Source: an uncultured Chitinophagaceae bacterium (GTDB lineage: Bacteria; Bacteroidota; Bacteroidia; Chitinophagales; Chitinophagaceae). From it: a DNA stretch of 5,326 nt. The first letter of the stretch is position 1. Every line of letters starts with the position of its first letter. The notes beneath the pieces are model-generated. The model was given only the letters and a program-made list of their open reading frames with translations. It searched no databases and was not told the origin of the DNA. This document shows, one piece after another, positions 1 to 5,326 of this stretch. A program made the translations under genes and the position numbers. The DNA is taken from the NCBI GenBank assembly GCA_946885335.1, contig CAMPGG010000243.1, positions 1-5,326 on the forward strand, read 5' to 3'.

Positions 1-904
1 GGCATGCACCATCCGGGCAAGGAATTTTGATGTTATTGTTTTAGGGCATATAAATCTTGCGATCATTGGCATTTTAATTAAGTTATTTTACCCCAGGAAA
101 AAAGTAATATTAATTACACATGGTATTGAAGTTTGGCAACCTTTAAAAGGCATACAAAGATATTTTCTTCATAAAGCAGACAAAGTTTTTGCTGTCAGCA
201 ATTTTACCAAAGAGAAGTTGCATACAGTTCAAAAATTGGATAATAATAAAATTTGCATTTTCCCAAATACGATTGATCCTTTTTTTAATATTCCAGCAAA
301 TTTTGATAAACCGGAATATTTAAAAAATAGGTATGGAGTTGTTGAAGATCACTTCGTTTTATTTACGCTTACCCGTTTATCAAGTGTAGAAAAATACAAA
401 GGATACGATGTCGTGATAAATTGTTTGCCGGATTTGGTAAAAAAAATTCCAAACATCAAATATATCATTGCCGGGAAATATGATGATGAGGAAAAACTTC
501 GATTAGAAAAAATGATAAATGAACTGGGTCTTAAGAATATAGTTCAATTATCAGGATTTTTAAAAGAAGAAGAAATATGCGATCATTATCAATTGGGCGA
601 TATTTTTATTATGCCCAGCCAGGGTGAAGGATTTGGAATTGTCTTCATAGAAGCTGCAGTATGTGGTTCTAAAATAATTGCAGGCAATAAAGATGGGAGT
701 GTGGATGCTTTAAAAAATGGTGAATTAGGATTATTAGTTGATCCAGTTAGCACTAAAGAAATCTCAAATGCTGTATTAAAATTGCATAGTGAAAAATCTT
801 CCTGGAATCATGTTCATAAGAAAGACTTGCAGGATCGAACATTGAATTATTTTGGGTTCAATGTGTTTAAAAATAAATTGCAAAAGGAGTTAATGGAAAT
901 ATAA
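1..904 (+). CDS. GT4-family glycosyltransferase, 5'-truncated by the window edge
   Basis: The reading frame is open from base 2 to the TAA at 902-904, giving 300 residues. The true start lies outside the window: the frame has no ATG near its left end, and the conserved family sequence HGIEVW (residues 40-45) lies upstream of the first possible internal start, a TTG at 218. GT4 enzymes are usually about 350-400 residues, so roughly the first 60-100 appear to be missing. Residues 1-85 hold the end of the N-terminal Rossmann domain, including KADKVFAVSNFTKEKL (58-73). The C-terminal GT-B domain starts near 117 with the donor-phosphate contacts TRLSS (R125) and YKGYD (K133). It continues through IIAGKYDDE (155-163), LSGFL (183-187) and the EX7E motif, E209 to E217, within GEGFGIVFIEAA. 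By family knowledge it is a retaining transferase moving a sugar from a nucleotide donor to a lipid-linked glycan in the cytoplasm. The sugar specificity cannot be read. The next gene begins 3 nt after the stop, so the two are probably cotranscribed. Confidence 0.93.
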   Translation, partial: ACTIRARNFDVIVLGHINLAIIGILIKLFYPRKKVILITHGIEVWQPLKGIQRYFLHKADKVFAVSNFTKEKLHTVQKLDNNKICIFPNTIDPFFNIPANFDKPEYLKNRYGVVEDHFVLFTLTRLSSVEKYKGYDVVINCLPDLVKKIPNIKYIIAGKYDDEEKLRLEKMINELGLKNIVQLSGFLKEEEICDHYQLGDIFIMPSQGEGFGIVFIEAAVCGSKIIAGNKDGSVDALKNGELGLLVDPVSTKEISNAVLKLHSEKSSWNHVHKKDLQDRTLNYFGFNVFKNKLQKELMEI

Positions 905-907
905 ACA

Positions 908-1804
908 ATGGAGAAAATTACACCAGTAAATATCAAAATTGAGGGCGTGAAAAGCGAATCAATTGAGGAGCGTTGGACCGAAATAATTTTACCAAGAAAT
1001 TCATTATTCAATCTGCGATTAAAAGAGCTGTGGCGCTACAGGGACTTAATACTCATGTTTGTCAGGAGAGATTTTGTATCAAACTATAAACAAACTATTC
1101 TTGGTCCATTATGGTTTATCGTACAGCCATTGCTTACTACGGCGATGTTTGTTTTTATATTCGGAAGAATCGCACAGATTTCTACAGATGGTCTTCCAAT
1201 GATATTATTTTATTTGGCAGGTATTACCATTTGGAATTATTTTTCGGAAACACTAAATAAAACAGCAACTGTTTTCAGGGATAACGCCCAGATTTTTGGA
1301 AAGGTATATTTCCCAAGGTTAACAATGCCCTTCTCAATCGTCATTTCAAATCTTGTACGATTCGGCATCCAATTTTTATTATTCATAGCGGTTTGGACTT
1401 ATTATTTTTTTCAGAATGATCAAATTCAGCCTAATGCATTAGTGTTACTTACACCTGTATTAATTTTATTAATGGGACTTTTAGCACTTGGATTAGGCAT
1501 GATTATAAGCGCTATGACTACAAAATACAAGGACTTAATCTTCCTGCTCACATTTGGTGTGCAATTATTGATGTATGCCACTCCTGTTATTTACCCACTA
1601 AGCAGTCTCCCCGAAAAATATAAATGGATAATACTTGCCAATCCCATGTCCCCGATAGTTGAAACTTTCCGGTATGCCTTTTTAGGTTCAGGATCTTTTA
1701 GCTGGGCATATTTGGGATATAGTGCGGCCGCTACATTATTAATCCTGATGTTGGGAATAATAATATTTAATAAGGTTGAAAAAAGTTTTACAGATACAGT
1801 TTAG
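908..1804 (+). CDS. wzm: Polysaccharide ABC exporter permease (Wzm-like, ABC-2 type)
   Basis: This 298-residue inner-membrane protein is the transmembrane half of an ABC exporter that moves a lipid-linked O-antigen or capsule-like polymer from the cytoplasm to the periplasmic side. A cytoplasmic N-terminal segment of about 60 residues (ERWTEIILPR, then LKELWRYRDL) leads to the family hallmark RRDFVSNYKQTILGPLWF (53-70), an amphipathic element entering the membrane. Hydrophobic segments lie at about 67-88, 96-114, 139-168 (with a helix break), 177-202, 208-230 and 267-288, matching the six-helix ABC-2 plan. Further family signatures are YATPVIYP (223-230) and NPMSPIVETFRYAFLG (245-260). ATG at 908 is the natural start, 3 nt after the preceding stop. 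The nearest purine-rich site, AGGAG at 885-889, is 18 nt away, too far for a standard Shine-Dalgarno. The ATPase partner follows after 42 nt. A TagG-type teichoic acid permease is the nearest alternative by fold, but the context favours Gram-negative glycan export. Confidence 0.95.
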   Translation: MEKITPVNIKIEGVKSESIEERWTEIILPRNSLFNLRLKELWRYRDLILMFVRRDFVSNYKQTILGPLWFIVQPLLTTAMFVFIFGRIAQISTDGLPMILFYLAGITIWNYFSETLNKTATVFRDNAQIFGKVYFPRLTMPFSIVISNLVRFGIQFLLFIAVWTYYFFQNDQIQPNALVLLTPVLILLMGLLALGLGMIISAMTTKYKDLIFLLTFGVQLLMYATPVIYPLSSLPEKYKWIILANPMSPIVETFRYAFLGSGSFSWAYLGYSAAATLLILMLGIIIFNKVEKSFTDTV

Positions 1805-1846
1805 TTTTTAGAAGCATTCATTCATTTGGAAGATAATTATTGATTG
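1805..1846 (+). other. wzm-wzt intergenic gap, the longest in the window
   Basis: These 42 AT-rich bases separate the permease stop from the ATPase start. They contain three CATT units (1815-1826) and a weak purine-rich GGAAG (1828-1832) that may help ribosome binding. I see no hairpin followed by a T-run and no convincing promoter, so transcription probably reads through from wzm to wzt. Confidence 0.5.
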
Positions 1847-3136
1847 ATGAGCAACATTGCAATAAAAGTAGAAAATCTTGGAAAATTATACCGGCTGGGG
1901 GAAGTCGGGACTGGAACAATTTCGCATGACCTTAACCGTTGGTTTGCTAAGATCAGGGGTAAGGAAGACCCTTTTGCAAAAGTGGGAGAAGTAAATGACC
2001 GGACCACAAAAAGCAACAGTGATTATGTATGGGCTTTAAAAGATGTGAGTTTTGAAGTTAAGCAGGGAGAGGTGCTGGGTATAATTGGAAAAAACGGGGC
2101 AGGTAAATCAACACTTTTAAAATTACTTTCCAAAGTTACCACTCCATCGGTAGGTGAAATTAAAATCAAGGGCAGGATTGCCTCTTTATTAGAAGTTGGT
2201 ACAGGCTTTCATCCTGAATTGACTGGCAGAGAAAATATTTTTTTAAATGGTGCGATCCTGGGAATGACGAAAAGAGAAATTCGAAAAAAATTTGATGAAA
2301 TAGTTGATTTTGCAGGAGTAGAAAGATATGTGGATACACCAGTTAAAAGATACAGCAGCGGAATGTATGTAAGACTGGCTTTTGCTGTGGCAGCATTTCT
2401 TGAACCTGAAATATTGATTGTTGATGAAGTGCTTGCCGTTGGCGATGCAGAATTTCAAAGAAAATGCCTGGGTCGAATGAAAGACGTAAGTGTTAATGAT
2501 GGCAGAACAGTTTTATTTGTTAGTCATAACATGGGTGCCATAAAAAATCTTTGTCAGAAAACGATGGTAATGAAATATGGCCAAATAGAAAGCCTGGAAG
2601 ATACTTCGTCTGCAATAGACAGGTATTTATCGAGTGACTCAAATGTTGACAGGTTTTTAAGTTGGGCAAATGATGAAAGACCAGGTGATAATTCCGTGAA
2701 ATTGATCTCAATAATGGTACTGGATAAATCTGGCACATTTGAAAAACCACTTACTACTGATGACGAAGTTTTTGTAAATATTAAATATGAGATTTTGCAG
2801 GAAATAAAAGACCTGCGGGTAGTCGCTACCATAATTGGTTTTGATGGAGAAGAAGTGTTTTGTACAAGTGATTATCATCATGCAGGAGAGAACAGGGTAA
2901 GAACACCAGGACTATATACCTCTGTTTTAAGGATACCGAATAAATTTTTAAACAATATGCAATATTATGCATCGATAGATATTGAGGTGCCCATGGTAAA
3001 ATCTATTGTTGTAGGACAAACAGTAGCTTTTTCAATTGATGAATTAATTTATAATGATATGGGTCACTTAATGTTAAAAAAACCACCCGGCGTCATTCAT
3101 CCGGTAAGCGATTGGAATGTGACTAGAATTAGTTAA
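1847..3136 (+). CDS. wzt: Polysaccharide ABC exporter ATPase with C-terminal polymer-recognition domain (Wzt-like)
   Basis: This 429-residue protein is the nucleotide-binding partner of the permease encoded just upstream. ATG at 1847 is chosen over the adjoining in-frame TTG at 1844. A weak GGAAG (1828-1832) lies 14 nt ahead. The ATPase domain covers about residues 1-250: Walker A GKNGAGKST (81-89), the Q-loop region LEVGTGFHPELTGREN (115-130), the signature YSSGM (169-173), Walker B ILIVDE (189-194) followed by the D-loop VLAVGDA, and the H-loop SHN with H227. All catalytic elements are intact. Between the first strand and Walker A lies a long hydrophilic stretch (about 20-60, with SHDLNRWFAKIRGKEDPF). 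Residues about 280-429 form a separate, largely beta-strand-like C-terminal domain, expected to be the Wzt_C fold. In E. coli O8/O9a Wzt this domain binds the modified non-reducing end of the polymer before export. KpsT/TagH-type ATPases lack this type of domain, so export of a capped O-antigen-like chain is inferred. Confidence 0.95.
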   Translation: MSNIAIKVENLGKLYRLGEVGTGTISHDLNRWFAKIRGKEDPFAKVGEVNDRTTKSNSDYVWALKDVSFEVKQGEVLGIIGKNGAGKSTLLKLLSKVTTPSVGEIKIKGRIASLLEVGTGFHPELTGRENIFLNGAILGMTKREIRKKFDEIVDFAGVERYVDTPVKRYSSGMYVRLAFAVAAFLEPEILIVDEVLAVGDAEFQRKCLGRMKDVSVNDGRTVLFVSHNMGAIKNLCQKTMVMKYGQIESLEDTSSAIDRYLSSDSNVDRFLSWANDERPGDNSVKLISIMVLDKSGTFEKPLTTDDEVFVNIKYEILQEIKDLRVVATIIGFDGEEVFCTSDYHHAGENRVRTPGLYTSVLRIPNKFLNNMQYYASIDIEVPMVKSIVVGQTVAFSIDELIYNDMGHLMLKKPPGVIHPVSDWNVTRIS

Positions 3137-3143
3137 TTAATTT

Positions 3144-4316
3144 ATGAGAATAGAATATATGCAAACAGAAAATAAACGTGTTGAATGTAGGAACTGCATA
3201 TTGGACAGCAACGATGACCCCAATTTGCAATTGGATGAAAATGGAATGTGCAACCATTGCCATTATTATTATGACCAGGAAAAAGAATTTATAAAAACAG
3301 GTGCTGAAGCTGAGAATTTGATGAATGATACGATAAGGCAAATCAAAGATTTTGGTAAAAATCGTAAGTACGATTGCCTGGTTGGATTAAGTGGTGGTGT
3401 GGACAGTAGTTATGTAGCATACCTGGCTAAGCAAAAAGGTTTGCGGGCATTATGTGTCCACTTTGATAATGGCTGGAACTCGGAGCTGGCAGTCATGAAT
3501 ATTCAGAACATAGTTAATAAACTTGGGTTTGATCTCTATACCTATGTTATAAACTGGGATGAATTCAAAGACCTTCAGCTTGCATACCTGAAAGCCTCTG
3601 TGATAGATATTGAAGTATTAACTGATCATGCCATATTCGGTACGCTTTTTAAAATTGCAAAGGAAAATGATATTAAATATGTGCTTGGAGGACTTAATAT
3701 TGTTACCGAAGGTATTTTACCATATCATTGGACGTACAACAAAAAAGATTATATAAACATAAAAGCTATTCACAAAGAATTTGGCACCCGGCAGTTGGAT
3801 ACATTCCCGTTTCTTGATAAAAAAATGAAAAAATTTATCAGCCAGTCTGGTGTCGAATTTGTGAATTACCTGAACTGGGTTCCATATGTAAAAAATGATG
3901 TAAAAAAATTATTGCAAAAGGAAATTGATTGGAGAGATTATGGTGGCAAGCATTATGAAAGTATCTGGACACGTTTTTACCAGGGTTATATATTACCGAC
4001 TAAGTTTAATGTAGACAAAAGGAAAGCTCATTTATCAACTATGATTTGTTCTGGTCAAATTACCAGGGAAGAAGCATTGGAGGAAATGAAACAACCTCCT
4101 TACGACCAGGCACAGTTGAAAATAGATAAAGAATTTGTGTTGAAAAAACTTGACCTCTCCGAAAAAGAGTTTGACGATATAATGAAGCTGCCTGTAAGAA
4201 ACCATAGGGAGTTTGAAACAGAAGGTTCATTTTTTAATTATTATCCTGTTTTGAAACCGCTGCGGCCATTATGGGAAGCTTTTAAATCAATTACAGGTAT
4301 TCGTAAGGCATCATGA
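3144..4316 (+). CDS. wbuX: N-acetyl sugar amidotransferase (WbuX/WbpG/PseA family)
   Basis: This 390-residue cytoplasmic enzyme is of a family known to convert a sugar acetamido group to an acetamidino group using ATP and ammonia, as in pseudaminic acid derivatives (PseA) or ManNAc3NAmA (WbpG). The N-terminus carries a likely zinc site: CRNC (C15, C18), then DENGMCNHC (C36, C39). The ATP-pyrophosphatase P-loop is LSGGVDSSY (82-90), preceded by KYDCLVG and followed by CVHFDNGW (104-111). Other family-like stretches are GGLNIVTEG (182-190), YGGKHYESIWTRFYQGYILP (266-285) and ICSGQITREEALEEM (301-315). The length is normal for the family. ATG at 3144 follows the wzt stop by 7 nt; an in-frame ATG at 3159 (M6) is an equally plausible start because both lie before the zinc site and neither has a clear ribosome binding site. 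Family members normally draw ammonia from HisH- and HisF-like partners, and neither is encoded in this window. The exact sugar is unknown. Confidence 0.92.
   Translation: MRIEYMQTENKRVECRNCILDSNDDPNLQLDENGMCNHCHYYYDQEKEFIKTGAEAENLMNDTIRQIKDFGKNRKYDCLVGLSGGVDSSYVAYLAKQKGLRALCVHFDNGWNSELAVMNIQNIVNKLGFDLYTYVINWDEFKDLQLAYLKASVIDIEVLTDHAIFGTLFKIAKENDIKYVLGGLNIVTEGILPYHWTYNKKDYINIKAIHKEFGTRQLDTFPFLDKKMKKFISQSGVEFVNYLNWVPYVKNDVKKLLQKEIDWRDYGGKHYESIWTRFYQGYILPTKFNVDKRKAHLSTMICSGQITREEALEEMKQPPYDQAQLKIDKEFVLKKLDLSEKEFDDIMKLPVRNHREFETEGSFFNYYPVLKPLRPLWEAFKSITGIRKAS
4313..4316 (+). promoter_or_regulatory. ATGA stop-start overlap (probable translational coupling)
   Basis: The TGA stop of the amidotransferase gene (4314-4316) overlaps the ATG of the GT2 gene (4313-4315). 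This arrangement commonly couples translation of the second gene to the first by ribosome reinitiation. It supports cotranscription of the two genes and fixes the GT2 start. The coupling itself is inferred. Confidence 0.7.
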
Positions 4317-5326
4317 GCAATCCGGTAATTTCCATAATTACACCAAGTTTTAATCGTGCAGAGATTATTCATGAAACAGCAGAATCAGTTTTCAACCAAA
4401 CTTATCCTTATTGGGAATGGGTGATTGTGGATGATGGCAGCTCTGATAATAGTTGGGAAATATTACAGGCTTATGCATCTAAAGATCCCCGTGTAAAAAT
4501 TTTTAAGAGAGACAGGGACCCAAAAGGCGCTGCTGCCTGCAGAAATATTGCTATTGAAAAATCCAGCGGTGATTACCTGATCTTTTTAGACACGGATGAT
4601 ATTCTTGCATCTTTTTGCCTTGAACAAAGGATAAATGCTTTTAAAGAAGATCCTTCCCACGATTTTATTTTATTTCCAATGTTATTGTTTAAGGATATTC
4701 CAGGCGATACAAACATTCTTTGGAATGTGGATAATGGAATGGATGATTTATTGCGCATAATATATGGTGATCCTGTTTGCCCGGGAAGTGGAACTTTATG
4801 GAAGAAAAACACTTTTGTTGAAATTGGTATGTGGAACGAAAACATTCTTCTTTGGCAGGATATTGAATTGCATATCAGGGCGCTCATGCAAAATGTAAAA
4901 TTTCGAAAACGTCTTGATTTGAAACCTGACTTTTTTATACGTACTTCAGATATCAGTCTATCAAGAACAGGTTATAATACTTTGCCTAAAATTTCAAGCA
5001 GGATGAAAGTCTTATCCAGTGGGTTAGAAATGGCAAAAAGAGAAAATAAACTTGAAAAGTATAAAGTCGGTTTTAAAAATATGGCCAGGAATATATACCT
5101 CAGTATGATTTATGCTCATAAAGTTCCATTTTCATATATCAGGAATATTGAAAACCTGGCAAAATCTTTTGGTCTTTTTACAACACATGATAATTTATTA
5201 TTAAGGACATATTTTTTGATGTATTGGACAAAACTTTATAAACTCAATTTCATCAAAAAGATGTTGGAAAAAAAAGTGAGGGAAATTGCTCCTTCTCCTG
5301 AATTTCAACTTAATAAACATAAGTAC
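4313..5326 (+). CDS. GT2-family glycosyltransferase, 3'-truncated by the window edge
   Basis: An open frame runs from ATG 4313 to the last base, giving 338 codons with no stop, so the gene continues beyond the window. The start overlaps the stop of the amidotransferase gene by 4 nt (ATGA), and a weak AAGG lies at 4305-4308. The protein begins MSNPVISIITPSFNRAEII, the first strand and loop of a GT-A fold. It continues with the nucleotide-binding acid pair VIVDDGSSDNS (37-47), then KGAAACRNIAIEKSSGDYLI (71-90), and the metal-binding DXD as FLDTDD (91-96, D93/D95). WQDIELHIR (181-189) carries D183, the likely catalytic base of an inverting enzyme. Residues from about 230 on form a basic, probably helical tail (for example LNFIKKMLEKKVREI) that I cannot assign; it may bind membrane or acceptor lipid. 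The role is inferred as adding one sugar to the lipid-linked glycan in the cytoplasm. Donor and acceptor cannot be read from the sequence. Confidence 0.93.
   Translation, partial: MSNPVISIITPSFNRAEIIHETAESVFNQTYPYWEWVIVDDGSSDNSWEILQAYASKDPRVKIFKRDRDPKGAAACRNIAIEKSSGDYLIFLDTDDILASFCLEQRINAFKEDPSHDFILFPMLLFKDIPGDTNILWNVDNGMDDLLRIIYGDPVCPGSGTLWKKNTFVEIGMWNENILLWQDIELHIRALMQNVKFRKRLDLKPDFFIRTSDISLSRTGYNTLPKISSRMKVLSSGLEMAKRENKLEKYKVGFKNMARNIYLSMIYAHKVPFSYIRNIENLAKSFGLFTTHDNLLLRTYFLMYWTKLYKLNFIKKMLEKKVREIAPSPEFQLNKHKY

Noticed and set aside
439..446. Poly-A tracts of 7-8 bases inside genes (for example 439-446, 2284-2290, 3902-3908, 5268-5275) as phase-variation switches
   Set aside because: The runs are short, expected in AT-rich genes with many AAA lysine codons, and every reading frame is intact. 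Only comparison of read-level length variation could revive the idea.
218..904. TTG at 218 as the true start of the first glycosyltransferase
   Set aside because: The frame is open upstream to base 2 and encodes conserved family sequence there (HGIEVW, KADKVFAVSNFTKEKL), so TTG 218 is an internal leucine codon of a truncated gene.
1815..1826. Three CATT units between wzm and wzt as a variable tandem repeat
   Set aside because: Three tetranucleotide copies are too few to suggest slippage control and may occur by chance in AT-rich sequence.
1844..1846. TTG at 1844 as the start of wzt
   Set aside because: An ATG follows immediately in frame at 1847 and gives the natural MSNIAIKVENLGK start; TTG would add only one residue.
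2243..2832. Minus-strand ORFs opposite wzt (2243-2458, 2520-2750, 2554-2832)
   Set aside because: They lie wholly within a strongly conserved ATPase gene, have no recognisable motifs and are low-complexity, cysteine/serine/phenylalanine-rich translations typical of antisense shadows.
3129..3341. Minus-strand 70-codon ORF with a hydrophobic run, opposite the start of the amidotransferase gene
   Set aside because: The hydrophobic stretch is the reverse complement of the conserved zinc-site region (CNHCHYYYDQ). There is no supporting promoter or ribosome binding site.
4573..4887. Minus-strand 104-codon ORF
   Set aside because: It is antisense to the GT2 catalytic domain, whose frame is continuous and carries all family motifs.
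1..5326. CRISPR array, tRNA/rRNA gene, insertion sequence, or toxin-antitoxin or defence genes
   Set aside because: No spaced direct repeats, transposase motifs, terminal inverted repeats or tRNA-like folds were noticed on reading. The five genes account for nearly all of the window.

Overview
The window looks like an internal segment of a surface-polysaccharide (O-antigen or capsule type) biosynthesis and export locus from a Gram-negative, AT-rich bacterium, most likely of the phylum Bacteroidota. That placement is inferred. It rests on the AT-rich base and codon use, the near absence of well-placed Shine-Dalgarno sequences, and the style of the ABC exporter proteins, including an N-terminal extension with SHDLNRW in the ATPase. 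No marker gene fixes the taxon.

All genes lie on the + strand, tightly packed, with no visible terminator between them, so they read as one operon that runs off both ends of the window. In order: (1) the C-terminal 300 residues of a GT4-type glycosyltransferase, cut by the left edge; (2) wzm, the ABC-2 permease of a polysaccharide exporter, 3 nt later; (3) wzt, its ATPase, which carries an extra C-terminal domain of the kind that recognises the polymer, after a 42-nt gap; (4) an N-acetyl sugar amidotransferase of the WbuX/WbpG/PseA family, 7 nt later; (5) a GT2 glycosyltransferase that overlaps gene 4 by 4 nt (ATGA), is cut by the right edge and has no stop codon in the window. No intergenic stretch exceeds about 42 nt, and nothing convincing is coded on the minus strand.

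Inferred joint function: cytoplasmic glycosyltransferases (genes 1 and 5) build a glycan on a lipid carrier. The amidotransferase makes an acetamidino-modified amino sugar or nonulosonic acid precursor. Wzm/Wzt flips the finished or capped polymer across the inner membrane. The most notable point is that the amidotransferase lacks its usual HisH/HisF-type partners beside it. The window otherwise consists of recognisable families, and I see no evidence for an entirely new system.
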